From assembly GCA_040007395.1 (NCBI GenBank), contig JBDTVG010000029.1, positions 1 through 40,945 on the forward strand: a DNA stretch of 40,945 nt, read 5' to 3'. Numbering within the stretch: position 1 is the stretch's first letter; each line of letters starts with the position of its first letter. Positions 32,160 through 40,943 of this stretch are shown piece by piece. Origin of the DNA: DATGFK01 sp040007395 (GTDB taxonomy: Bacteria; Chloroflexota; Anaerolineae; Aggregatilineales; UBA2796). A program made the position numbers and the translations under genes. Below the pieces are notes generated by a model. That model had not been told where the DNA came from and searched no databases. It saw nothing but the letters and a program-made list of their open reading frames with translations.

Positions 32160-35072
32160 ATGTTTAGACTTATTTCGCAACGTTTACAAATAAAAATAAT
32201 GCTGGTCGTTGCACTGGCGTTGCTTATCCCCACGGTGTTAATCGGTACTTATAGTATAACCATTACAACTGATCAGGTGCTTAAGACTGCAGACGCTAAA
32301 AATCTCCAGTTCGTCAAATCGCAGGCAGCGGCGGCGTTGAAATTCCTCGCAGAAGGGGAACGAGACGTATTGTTCGTTAGCCAGTCGCCAGCAACCAGAG
32401 GTTATGTGGGTCTGCTAGATGGAACGGTTAACGAATCGAGCAAGACAGTGCTTTTGTCGCAGTTAAAGCTCTTTTTGACGGATAATCCTGTCTATCTGGG
32501 GGTACGCATCCTCGATAACAGTGGGCAGGAAGTTCTAGGTATCGACAATATCAATGGACGACCCACTGCCATTCCAGATACGGCCCTCGAAAAACAAGGA
32601 GATCAGCCTTATTATATTGAGGCGTTCCGGCTGTTAGATCAGGTCTATATTTCTGATGTTGACTTGAACAGCAGTCACAAAAAAATCGAATTTCCCTATG
32701 TGCCGATTATCCGGTTTTCTATTCCACTCTACTCAGAAGATGGTGGCATTGTTGGGATAATCGCCCTCAAAGCCTTGGCTAGCCCGATGTTGAAATCCAA
32801 TATAGCGCTTGATTCGGATGCTGCGTTCTACATTGTAGATGATGAAGGAAACTATCTATCGAACCCCGATCCTGACAAGCTGTATGGAAACCTCCTCAAG
32901 ACCGGAAGCACATTTGACAAAGATCAACCGCGCGATTCGCATCTCATTCGGGAACAATCCGAAGGAACCTTTTTTAGCTCCCAAGATCGCCCTGATGCGC
33001 TGCAAGCGTTTGTATCTGTCACTGTACCGAATCGCGACGATTTGCACTGGACTTTCATCTACCAAGAAAAGCTCAGCAAAGTTTTGAGTCAGATCAATAA
33101 CGCGAGATTAGTCATCATTACGTTGGCATCGGGCGCACTGCTTATTGCCCTGAGTTTTGCTTGGTTCATCACCCGAAATATCGTTCAACCTGTACAACAA
33201 CTGGCGAAAAGTTCGGCAGCGATTAGTCGTGGCGAGTGGGAAGTCCCGATCCCGATTGTAAAAGGTGGCGACGAGATTAGTAAGCTCGCGGAAGCTTTTA
33301 GCCATATGTCACGCGAACTGAAAGCGCTGTACGAAGGTCTGGAAATGCGGGTTATCGCACGCACTAGTGAACTTGAGACAGTCGCCAAGGTAAGCGCTGC
33401 TGCTGCTGCGATTCTCGATATAGATCGATTGTTAAAGACGATTTCAGAACTTACTAAAACAAATTTTGACCTTTACCACGCTCAAGTGTACTTGCTGGAC
33501 GATACAGGGACGAGTCTGATTTTAGCAGCTAGCCCCGGTGAAACTGACCAAGAATTGCTCATGCAGCGGCGGACTATCCCTCTGGCGACAGAGATCTCCA
33601 TTGTGGCACGAGCGGCGCGTGGGGGGCATGGCATCATCGTTAACAATGCCAATTTTGAAGCGCCCTTCCTATCTAACCAACTCCTGCCTCACACGCATTC
33701 GGAGATGGCTGTCCCTCTCATTGTTGCGAACAAACTGCTTGGTGTACTCGATCTTCAATCAGACCAAATCAACCGTTTTGCCGAAGCTGATCTGCGCGTT
33801 ATGGGCATTCTGGGCGACCAGATCGCCGTTGCTTTACAGAATGCGTACCTGTATAAAAACCAGTTGCAGACCGCCGCCGAGCTTGCGATTGCACAACAAC
33901 GGGCTGAACAAGCCAACAAGGCCAAATCGCTGTTTCTGTCAAATATGAGTCATGAGCTGCGAACGCCGCTTAATATTGTCATTGGCTACACAAGCGCAAT
34001 GCTTGACCGACCGACGATGTATGATAATGTGCCACTCCCGCCTGTGTATGCCAAAGATATTCGGTTAATCAAAGAAAATGGTTATCACCTGATTGGGCTG
34101 ATCAATGATATTCTGGACTTGAGCAAGATCGAAGCAGGTAAGCTCGAACTCCAATGTGCGCCAACTAACTTGATCGACATTTTCCGGGGCGTATTCGCCA
34201 CATCGGTTGGTTTAGTAAAAGACAAACCCATTCAAATTCGCGCCGACTTCCCCGATCAATTACCGATTGTCTGGGCAGACGCGACACGGGTTCGCCAGAT
34301 TATTCTTAACCTAATGGCGAATGCTATCAAATTTACAGATAGAGGCAGTGTTACGCTATCTGCCCGTGCCGAAGACCGAGGCGTGAAAATCTCCGTAAGC
34401 GACACCGGAATTGGGATACCAGAAAAAGCCTTAGCTCATATCTTTGATCGCTTCCAACAGGCGAACCAAGATACAAGCAAGTACTATGGCGGCACGGGGT
34501 TGGGGCTAGACATCAGCAAGCAACTTTGCGAGATGCACGGCGATAACTTAACAGTAGAAAGTGTATTTGGGCAGGGCAGCATCTTTTCGTTTGCTTTGCC
34601 GCTGGTTCATGGGCAAGATGCGGTTTCCAGTACAGTGCCAGAACCTAGTATTAGTACCAGTCGGCTGTTTTCCTCGAATATTCCAGTTACGTTAGCCCCT
34701 ACAGTCATGCTCATCGACTCCGATATTAGCACCTGCGATCTGATACGGCAGTCGCTCCAATCGCTCGAAGCTATCGTTATTTCTACCAATGCTGGGGCAA
34801 ATGCCTTTGATATGGCGCTTGGTATGTTGCCCGATGTGATTGTCCTAGATGTTCAATTGCCTACCACAAATGGTTGGCATATTCTGAAAGCTCTGAAGGA
34901 AAATCTCGAAACCTGCTCTATCCCGGTGATCGTGTGCGGTTCGGCGGCAGATCAGGATCGAGCGTTGAGCGACAATGCAGCGTTGTACGTGACAAAGCCC
35001 ATTGATCCGCAACACATTCTTAGTGCTATAAAAGCTGTCCAACCACGAGCCTATGTCCCACATCATGACTAG
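32160..35072 (+). CDS. Hybrid histidine kinase: dCache - HAMP - GAF - HisKA - HATPase - REC
   Basis: 970 aa. Membrane helix at 11-31, a large extracytoplasmic dCache-like sensor at 32-305, second helix at about 317-337, HAMP 338-391, GAF at about 405-560 ('VAKVSAAAAAILDIDRLL' to 'LGDQIAVALQNAYLY'), HisKA with 'LFLSNMSHELRTPLNIVIGY' (His598), complete HATPase with N-box 'NLMANAIKFTD' (Asn721), G1 'DTGIGIPEKALAHIFDRFQQ' and G2 'GGTGLGLDISKQL'. The C-terminal receiver spans 848-958 (DSD; Asp897 in VIVLDVQLP; Lys946 in TKPID). All catalytic residues are present. It lies just after the SBP2 transporter operon and just before a single-domain response regulator, the likely phosphate acceptor. The ligand is inferred to be related to the SBP2 substrate. 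Confidence 0.93.
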   Translation: MFRLISQRLQIKIMLVVALALLIPTVLIGTYSITITTDQVLKTADAKNLQFVKSQAAAALKFLAEGERDVLFVSQSPATRGYVGLLDGTVNESSKTVLLSQLKLFLTDNPVYLGVRILDNSGQEVLGIDNINGRPTAIPDTALEKQGDQPYYIEAFRLLDQVYISDVDLNSSHKKIEFPYVPIIRFSIPLYSEDGGIVGIIALKALASPMLKSNIALDSDAAFYIVDDEGNYLSNPDPDKLYGNLLKTGSTFDKDQPRDSHLIREQSEGTFFSSQDRPDALQAFVSVTVPNRDDLHWTFIYQEKLSKVLSQINNARLVIITLASGALLIALSFAWFITRNIVQPVQQLAKSSAAISRGEWEVPIPIVKGGDEISKLAEAFSHMSRELKALYEGLEMRVIARTSELETVAKVSAAAAAILDIDRLLKTISELTKTNFDLYHAQVYLLDDTGTSLILAASPGETDQELLMQRRTIPLATEISIVARAARGGHGIIVNNANFEAPFLSNQLLPHTHSEMAVPLIVANKLLGVLDLQSDQINRFAEADLRVMGILGDQIAVALQNAYLYKNQLQTAAELAIAQQRAEQANKAKSLFLSNMSHELRTPLNIVIGYTSAMLDRPTMYDNVPLPPVYAKDIRLIKENGYHLIGLINDILDLSKIEAGKLELQCAPTNLIDIFRGVFATSVGLVKDKPIQIRADFPDQLPIVWADATRVRQIILNLMANAIKFTDRGSVTLSARAEDRGVKISVSDTGIGIPEKALAHIFDRFQQANQDTSKYYGGTGLGLDISKQLCEMHGDNLTVESVFGQGSIFSFALPLVHGQDAVSSTVPEPSISTSRLFSSNIPVTLAPTVMLIDSDISTCDLIRQSLQSLEAIVISTNAGANAFDMALGMLPDVIVLDVQLPTTNGWHILKALKENLETCSIPVIVCGSAADQDRALSDNAALYVTKPIDPQHILSAIKAVQPRAYVPHHD

Positions 35073-35094
35073 CTGAATCTGAGGAACGTTGAGA

Positions 35095-35475
35095 ATGTCC
35101 TATATACTTTTGATCGAGGATAATCAGGAAAATGCGGATATGACCATCCGTATCCTTCGATCTGCGAACTACGAGGTCAAGCACTGCTTGCGAGGCTATG
35201 AAGGCGCAAAAATGGCTCGCTGGGAGCGCCCAGATGTCATCCTAATTGATTTTGACCTGCCTGACATTGATGGACGCACGATGACCCTAATGTTGAAGCG
35301 GCAGCTAGGACAATCTCCGCCCCCTATTATCGCTGTTACTGCGCGTGCTGGCGTTGCGGAGATGCGTATCGCTGAGGAGTTCGGCTGCAATGGTTTTGTC
35401 AGTAAACCCTTCTTGCCGGACGAATTGTTAAACATGATTGAGGAAGTTCTCAAGCCACCCGCAGCGATGGACTAA
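35095..35475 (+). CDS. Single-domain response regulator (CheY-like)
   Basis: 126 aa from ATG 35095, with GAGG at 35081-35084. A TTG two codons earlier is an alternative. It is a stand-alone receiver domain: acidic pair E8/D9 in 'ILLIEDNQENADM', phospho-Asp52 in 'VILIDFDLPDIDG', Thr82 in AVTARAG, Lys104 in VSKPFLPDEL. There is no output domain. It follows the hybrid kinase by about 20 bases and is almost certainly cotranscribed. Such proteins act as phosphate shuttles or as regulators by protein contact. Confidence 0.95.
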   Translation: MSYILLIEDNQENADMTIRILRSANYEVKHCLRGYEGAKMARWERPDVILIDFDLPDIDGRTMTLMLKRQLGQSPPPIIAVTARAGVAEMRIAEEFGCNGFVSKPFLPDELLNMIEEVLKPPAAMD

Positions 35476-35631
35476 GTGCGGCGGCATGAGCATCCTTTAC
35501 AGCTATCCCTAATGGCTGACACAACCTATCGCCAATTGGTTGAAGCGTAACTAGCGTCTTCTTAAAATCCGCGACACACTACGTACTGTCTAGCGCCATT
35601 GCGAAAGTTCAGTTAACTTACCGAGAATAAT

Positions 35632-36759
35632 ATGCTCCCTCAGGACATTCCTCAGAGCCAGAACATGCAGACTAATCGCCGCTGGTTAGTGGTGACATTG
35701 TTCACATTGGCGATAACGCTTGGTTGGGTCGCTGCTGTTTTGATCCATGCGGGTGGCGATCCGAAGCTCTTTGCTCTCATTGGGACGAAATTTAATGAGC
35801 ACGATCCGGCTGGTTCGGTAGGGTACGATGGTCAGTTTAGCTACTATATCGCCACAGAAGGAATCGCTGCAAGTCCGAAACTGGACATTGCGACCTATCG
35901 TTACCAGAGACTCCTATACCCCTTATTAGGAGGGCTGTTGTCGTTCGGTCAAACTGGACTGGCGGCTTGGACGCTCATTGCAATCAATGTCATCGCCTTG
36001 ACCGCCACGACAGGGCTGCTGGCGATTTGGCTAGAACGCTATCAAATGTCGCCGTGGTATGCACTGGTTTTTGCGAGTTGGGTGGGCTGCTTATTAGTTA
36101 TTCGCATGGATCTCAATGAGCTTCTCTGTATGAGTCTGGGAGTTGCGGGATTGCTCCTCATACTAGATGGGCAAATACGGCAAATGCGATTGGCAACGCT
36201 TATGCTAGCGTTAAGCGCTCTGACAAAAGACATGGGCTTTGTCTTTATAGGGGCTGCCATGTTGTATTTGTGGTTTTCCGAGCGGCGGACTGCCTTGTTA
36301 GTGGGTATCGGGGCAAGTCTCCCCTATGTGTTGTTGGCGATACTATTGCAAGTGACGTTTGCCAAGTCCAATATTGGCATTTATCAGGGGCCACCACTTT
36401 CCATTGTGCCGTTTGCTGGCTACACCATGGCGAAATCAACCGTCGAACTGTGGCTTATGGTGTGGTGGCTGATCATACCTGCCGTGCTGCTAGGCGGCAT
36501 GGCGGCTTTCCAATTGTTGGTCAAACGGCAAGTCTCGCTGCCAACGTGTCTAGTGTTGGGCGCTGCACTATGGGTAATCTATCTGCCCGGTGCTTCAGCC
36601 TACGATCTTATTGCGGCGTATCGGGTTGCCGCACCGATAGTTCCGGCAGGAGTGTTATTTGCTGGAAGTTTGCGTCAGGGCAGATTGTTACTAGGATTGA
36701 CAATACTGTGGGTTCCGGCGCTTCTCCAAGTGCTTTTATTGCCCGGTTTCTTTTTTTAG
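35632..36759 (+). CDS. Polytopic membrane protein, GT-C-like
   Basis: 375 aa with eight to ten hydrophobic helices. After the first helix an outer loop contains GYDGQFSYYIA (about residues 64-74) and 'YRYQRLLYPLLGGLL' (about 89-103). The YDGQ-x-YY and R-Y-Q-R pattern with an acidic residue in the first loop is typical of GT-C-type glycosyltransferase-like proteins, often annotated as cell-surface glycopolymer formation proteins. These use polyprenyl-phosphate sugars on the outer face. The substrate is unknown. The gene is flanked by gaps of 156 and 292 bases and so is probably monocistronic, separating two signalling modules. Start ATG 35632 has only weak GAGAA upstream; Met12 (35665) is possible. 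Confidence 0.7.
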   Translation: MLPQDIPQSQNMQTNRRWLVVTLFTLAITLGWVAAVLIHAGGDPKLFALIGTKFNEHDPAGSVGYDGQFSYYIATEGIAASPKLDIATYRYQRLLYPLLGGLLSFGQTGLAAWTLIAINVIALTATTGLLAIWLERYQMSPWYALVFASWVGCLLVIRMDLNELLCMSLGVAGLLLILDGQIRQMRLATLMLALSALTKDMGFVFIGAAMLYLWFSERRTALLVGIGASLPYVLLAILLQVTFAKSNIGIYQGPPLSIVPFAGYTMAKSTVELWLMVWWLIIPAVLLGGMAAFQLLVKRQVSLPTCLVLGAALWVIYLPGASAYDLIAAYRVAAPIVPAGVLFAGSLRQGRLLLGLTILWVPALLQVLLLPGFFF

Positions 36760-37051
36760 CCCGTCGAACCTCAAAACCTGCATGACGGTAGGATTACTCA
36801 GGGTGTGCTACTATAGATATTCTCTTGAGTGCGGCGGATCTCAGTTTGCCAACTATCTTCAACGATAAGCGACCCTGCATTATCTGAGATCAGTTGTCTT
36901 ACCCTACAGTAAGGTGATCGTTTGATTCAAGGTGGAATTTGCTTTTGTATTGTAATTGTCACGTTCTCTGCAAACGAATAATGATAGAATGCAACCATGA
37001 AATGCGCATGATTTTCAGGATACAATCCCCTAATACACTTGAGGGTTATGG
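36760..37051. other. Intergenic region with a spaced inverted repeat
   Basis: No gene seen. GATCTCAG (36837-36844) and CTGAGATC (36884-36891) are perfect 8-base arms spaced by 39 bases. TTGTCA at 36956-36961 could be a -35 box, but no good -10 follows at the right distance. Confidence 0.4.
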
Positions 37052-38044
37052 ATGACACTCGCTAAATCCACTCGTCCACATCAGTTAATTGTTGTCACGT
37101 TGTTGCTTGTCTCTAGCTTGCTCTTGAGCGCTTGTGCGCCTGCCCAGACTCACATTATTACCATTGGAGTGGTTAACCTTGCTCCGGTGCTCAACCCCGT
37201 GTTTGATGGCTTCAAAGCTGGGATGACCGATCTGGGCTATGTCGAGGGCAAAGATGTGGTTTATGTCTATGGTGGCCCTGCGGGGACTATTGACAAGCTC
37301 GCACCTATTGCACAAGACTTTACCAACCGGAAAGACATCGATCTCATTCTTTCGCTGAGTACGCCTTCAACTCAGGCGGTACAGGCCGCGACTGCCAATA
37401 CCGACAAACGGGTTGTGTTTGCGGCTGTGCTAGACCCTGTAGCAGTAAAGTTTGTCCCCAAACTCAGCCATCCCGGTGGCAACATGACAGGCATTCGGCA
37501 CGGCTCGAGCGAGAGCAAGCGCCTTGAATGGCTAACACGAGTTGTGCCAAATATCAAGCGCATTTATATTCCCTATAATCCTGACGACGCTTCGGCAGTG
37601 CTGGCGCTAGGATTGGTGCGTGACGCGGCGAGTACACTAGGCATTGAGCTTTCCCTGCGCGAAAGTCGCAATACCAATGAAATTACGGCGGCGATCAACA
37701 ATATCCCGGACGACGTAGATGCTATCTTGATCTTGCCCGATAATCTGGTGGCTTCGCGACTGGACGATTTGGTCGCGGCGGCGATTGCCCGCAAGCTCCC
37801 ACTTGCAGTTCCGAATGGCCCTCAGGTCGAGCAAGGAGCGCTGGTTTCGTATGGTTTTAATTTTGTCTCGCTTGGCAGGCAGGCAGCACGTCTGGCGGAT
37901 CAGGTACTCAAAGGAGTAAGCCCCGCTGACATTCCTGTAGAAACAACCGAATACTTTTTGTCCATCAACTTGAAGACGGCGAAAATCATCGGTCTCGACA
38001 TCCCAGACAAGATCCTGCAACAAGCAGACATCGTTATTCGCTAG
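37052..38044 (+). CDS. TrpX-type ABC substrate-binding lipoprotein, no transporter nearby
   Basis: 330 aa with a lipoprotein signal (lipobox LLSAC, Cys at about 28). It belongs to the ABC_sub_bind (PF04392, TrpX/YcjN-like) family: 'IGVVNLAPVLNPVFDGFKAG', 'MTDLGYVEGKDVVYVYGG', 'LILSLSTPSTQAVQAATA', 'VFAAVLDPVAVKFVPKLSHP', 'GGNMTGIRHGSSESKRLEWL' and 'VPNIKRIYIPYNPDDASAVL'. In characterised cases such proteins bind aromatic amino acids or similar molecules. No cognate permease or ATPase is present. Instead it is followed 14 bases later by a Cache-HAMP receptor. That pairing implies a ligand-presenting role for the receptor. Confidence 0.88.
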   Translation: MTLAKSTRPHQLIVVTLLLVSSLLLSACAPAQTHIITIGVVNLAPVLNPVFDGFKAGMTDLGYVEGKDVVYVYGGPAGTIDKLAPIAQDFTNRKDIDLILSLSTPSTQAVQAATANTDKRVVFAAVLDPVAVKFVPKLSHPGGNMTGIRHGSSESKRLEWLTRVVPNIKRIYIPYNPDDASAVLALGLVRDAASTLGIELSLRESRNTNEITAAINNIPDDVDAILILPDNLVASRLDDLVAAAIARKLPLAVPNGPQVEQGALVSYGFNFVSLGRQAARLADQVLKGVSPADIPVETTEYFLSINLKTAKIIGLDIPDKILQQADIVIR

Positions 38045-38058
38045 AAAAGGAGTTAGCG

Positions 38059-39276
38059 GTGCGGAATAGTATTCGGAGTCAGTTAACAATTGCATTTATC
38101 GGTGTGGCGATTGGCCCCCTACTGCTCGTCGGGTTGGTACTCGCTTGGCAAAGCTTCAATGTTCAGCAGCAGCAAGCCCGCGAGCTAGAAAGCGCCGTTG
38201 CCCAACGTGTTTCCACAAGAGTCGATGCGTTCATGCAACGGCTTGAAGGTGAACTACTGGTTGCCTCAAAAGACCTACGCTATCTCGAACCAGACCAGCG
38301 GGTCTATACCCTGTCCAGTTTGCCTTCCTATCCACAGGTATTTCAGGAATTAACCCTGCTGGACGGGGATGGGAATGAACAGATTCGTCTTTCGCGACTG
38401 AGCGTTGTCACGAATGCCAAGCAAACCAGCCACTCACAATCGCCTGAATTCACCACGCCCAAGAATGACAACAAGACCTATTACGGCCCCGTACAGTTCG
38501 ATGAAGAGACTGGCGAGCCGTCGCTCACAATCTCGGTACCGATGTTCAACAAGCGTACTGGACAGGTAGACGGCGTGTTGGTCGGCAATGTGCGCTTCAA
38601 AGAGATCTGGGATCTGATCGCCAGTATCCATGTAACGAGTGGTGAAAGTGTCTATATTGTAGACGCGAATGGGCGTGTGATTGCACACCTTAATCCCTCG
38701 GTAGTGTTGCGTGGTACGCACTTTGATGTTCCTGCTCAGGATGGCATCACTACGGGCTTGACCAAAACTAATGTTGTGCTGGCCTCCAGCACACTACACT
38801 TGAATGCTCAGACCTTCAAAGTGGTGGCTGAAAAATCGGTATCCGAAGCACTGGCACTCGCTATCCAAACGGTGATTATCACGGCGGTATTGCTGTTAGC
38901 CGCTATTGCGCTCGCCAGTGTTCAGGGCTTTGTGGCGGCGCGGCAGTTGGTTCGGCCTATTCAATCGCTGGCAAGTACGGCACAAGCCCTTACCTTCAAG
39001 ACGGAAGCATTCGATCCTGCCTTGCTAACTGATATTATCAAACGCGACGACGAACTCGGTCAACTGGCGAAGGTGTTCCAGAACATGGGTGTGGAAGTCC
39101 AGACTCGTGAGCAAAACCTCAAGCAACAGGTACAAGAACTCCGTATCGAGATCGATGATGCCAAGAAGAAGCAGCAAGTCGCTGAGATCACCGAAACCGA
39201 CTATTTCCGGGAACTGCAAGACAAAGCGCGTAAACTGCGTAAGCAGCCCAAAAATGAGTCGCCGGAAAAAGCCTGA
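38059..39276 (+). CDS. Cache - HAMP membrane receptor without output domain
   Basis: 405 aa from a GTG at 38059, with AAAGGAG 6 bases before it. Membrane helix about 10-31, extracytoplasmic dCache-like sensor about 32-265 ('VYIVDANGRVIAHLNPSVVL' is the membrane-proximal Cache lobe), second helix about 268-291, HAMP about 292-350 ('ARQLVRPIQSLASTAQAL' to DELGQLAKVFQNM), and then a Lys/Glu-rich coiled coil to the end with 'QVAEITETDYFRELQDKARK'. No kinase, cyclase or phosphatase domain follows. The conserved-looking ITETDYF motif suggests a defined docking tail. Signal output must go through a partner. It sits between the orphan SBP and an oxidoreductase gene. Confidence 0.85.
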   Translation: MRNSIRSQLTIAFIGVAIGPLLLVGLVLAWQSFNVQQQQARELESAVAQRVSTRVDAFMQRLEGELLVASKDLRYLEPDQRVYTLSSLPSYPQVFQELTLLDGDGNEQIRLSRLSVVTNAKQTSHSQSPEFTTPKNDNKTYYGPVQFDEETGEPSLTISVPMFNKRTGQVDGVLVGNVRFKEIWDLIASIHVTSGESVYIVDANGRVIAHLNPSVVLRGTHFDVPAQDGITTGLTKTNVVLASSTLHLNAQTFKVVAEKSVSEALALAIQTVIITAVLLLAAIALASVQGFVAARQLVRPIQSLASTAQALTFKTEAFDPALLTDIIKRDDELGQLAKVFQNMGVEVQTREQNLKQQVQELRIEIDDAKKKQQVAEITETDYFRELQDKARKLRKQPKNESPEKA

Positions 39277-39307
39277 TCTAGACAATAACATTGCAGGAAC
39301 CTAGCGT

Positions 39308-40345
39308 ATGATTAGTGTCGAAATCACCACCATCCAGCGCACCCTGATCGAAATCTGCCTCTTGCGTGGCCTCTCAGCGCAAGAGGCAGATTTCATCACC
39401 GAAGACTATCTCGATGCTGAGATGCGCGGCATCAGGACCCATGGCTTGATCAAGTTTCTGGCGCTTGATAATCAGATTAAAGCTCGAGAGGGTAAGCCTA
39501 AAATTATCCAAGACTTGCCTCTGATGGCAATGGTAGACGGTCAGCGCGAACTGGGACCGTTAGCCGCCCGTTACTGTATCGATCTGCTGCTAGCCAAGAT
39601 GCAGAGTGCCCCGTCAGCCGTTGTCGGACTCAAGAATGCCAGCCGCTATGGCAGTCTCGCGCCCTACGGGCGACAAATCGCGGCGCAGGGTTTAATTGGA
39701 CTGATTATCAATTCGGCTGGGCCAGCGAATGTGGCTCCCTTTGGCAGCTACGCTCCGGTACTCGGCACAAATGCATTCTGTATGGCGATCCCTTCGACAG
39801 ACCCGGAACCAATTATTATGGACTTTGCGACGGCTGAGTCGCCTTGGAGCAAAACAATCCTCGCAACCATGGAAGGCCACGATCTGCCGCCGCATACCTA
39901 CTACCGAAAAGATGGCACAGATGCGGTTGCGCCACAAGAAGCCAATGCAGTACGCGCTTTTGGCGGGGCCAAAGGCTATGGGCTGGGCTTGGCGATCCAG
40001 ATCATGTGCGGCGCATTCCTCGGTACACCGATGGGATCGGCTTTTGAAAGCGAATATGATCTTGGCGTGATGTTTATAGCGTTCAATCCGTCGATGTTTC
40101 GCAGTGACCCAGAAGGCTTCTACAGCGAAGTCTCCGTGCTAGCAGACGAGATCCGCAACGCGCCACCGAACACTGAGTCAGATCAAGTACGTCTGCCCGG
40201 TGATCGTTCCAACAAAGCCAAAGAGTCCAATCAGCAAGCGGGTATCCTTGAACTTGATCCACGATTGTGGGATGTCTTGTACCGCATGTCCACAGATCCA
40301 ACGGCTCGACTTGCCCCGGCGAAGGAATCTGGCACGTCAACCTGA
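39308..40345 (+). CDS. Ldh-family (malate/L-lactate/ureidoglycolate) NAD(P)-dependent oxidoreductase
   Basis: 345 aa, family Ldh_2 (PF02615), which reduces or oxidises 2-hydroxy acids such as malate, L-lactate, ureidoglycolate or diketogulonate with NAD(P). Family signatures: 'ADFITEDYLDAEMRGIRTHG' (the catalytic His is in R-T-H-G), 'GLIGLIINSAGPANVAPFG' with 'GTNAFCMAIPS', DFATA, 'GGAKGYGLGLAIQIMCGAFL' and VRLPGDRS near the C-terminus. In many members an N-x-x-H-x-G segment follows the second strand; here the corresponding stretch reads NASRYGSLAPYG, with Arg instead of His. It begins 31 bases after the receptor gene, so they may share a transcript. The substrate cannot be inferred. Confidence 0.87.
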   Translation: MISVEITTIQRTLIEICLLRGLSAQEADFITEDYLDAEMRGIRTHGLIKFLALDNQIKAREGKPKIIQDLPLMAMVDGQRELGPLAARYCIDLLLAKMQSAPSAVVGLKNASRYGSLAPYGRQIAAQGLIGLIINSAGPANVAPFGSYAPVLGTNAFCMAIPSTDPEPIIMDFATAESPWSKTILATMEGHDLPPHTYYRKDGTDAVAPQEANAVRAFGGAKGYGLGLAIQIMCGAFLGTPMGSAFESEYDLGVMFIAFNPSMFRSDPEGFYSEVSVLADEIRNAPPNTESDQVRLPGDRSNKAKESNQQAGILELDPRLWDVLYRMSTDPTARLAPAKESGTST

Positions 40346-40399
40346 GCAGATTAGCGTAGCGAGAAGTCCTTCAAGTTAGCAAAGGAAATTTTATTTACG

Positions 40400-40864
40400 A
40401 TGAAACTGCATCCGCTAAGATTGGAAGATCTTAGTAACTTGAAATACGAGTTCTTTTCTTGTTCATTCCTAACTGTCCCACAGCGCACAGTCCTCATCGT
40501 AGCCTTTGAAGGAGAATACGGCTATGGCTCTAAGGGAAATGGCGATGCCAGCTTTATGGAAGCGATCATACGAGCAGCACTCGCGGCTTGGGGTCCTTGG
40601 GCACTCATCCTCGATCTACGAAAAATGACTTATGAGTGGGGAGATGAGATATTGAAGGCCATTAGTGCAAGCCAAGAACGGTATTTTGACCTACCTTTCC
40701 CTACTGCAATCGTTATTTCCGACAAAAACAGCGAAGGACTGACAAGTCTTGTATTAGAAGAGATGTTTAGTGATCCAGCAACTTGGCTTTTCAACTCGCT
40801 TGATGCTGCATTGCAAGCTGTAGAAGAGCAATATGTTGAAAATTTCGAGAAACAAGCACCCTAA
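40400..40864 (+). CDS. Hypothetical STAS/SpoIIAA-like small protein
   Basis: 154 aa. I do not recognise the family with certainty. Visible pattern: beta strand 'TVLIVAFEGEYGYG', helix 'ASFMEAIIRAALAAWGPW', strand ALILDLRKM, helix 'EWGDEILKAISASQERYF', strand PTAIVISDK, and a final helix 'LFNSLDAALQAVEEQYVE'. This alternation resembles STAS/SpoIIAA-like or phosphotransferase-type folds used in partner-switch signalling. The conserved Asp-Leu-Arg-x-Met at the end of a central strand is typical of STAS proteins. AAAGGAAA lies about 12-20 bases before the ATG. It follows the Ldh-family gene by 54 bases and could belong to the same module as the Cache-HAMP receptor. Confidence 0.65.
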   Translation: MKLHPLRLEDLSNLKYEFFSCSFLTVPQRTVLIVAFEGEYGYGSKGNGDASFMEAIIRAALAAWGPWALILDLRKMTYEWGDEILKAISASQERYFDLPFPTAIVISDKNSEGLTSLVLEEMFSDPATWLFNSLDAALQAVEEQYVENFEKQAP

Positions 40865-40936
40865 GCTTATCAACTGCTGAATTGTTGCCATCCATAAGGC
40901 CATTCCAGAGAAAAGGATGCTCCAAGAAGATAGAAT

Positions 40937-40943
40937 AAGGAGG
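40937..40943 (+). promoter_or_regulatory. Strong Shine-Dalgarno at the window edge
   Basis: AAGGAGG ends two bases before the window. It is an almost ideal ribosome binding site and should belong to a gene starting about 5-8 bases to the right, in the same direction as the STAS-like gene. Confidence 0.6.
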
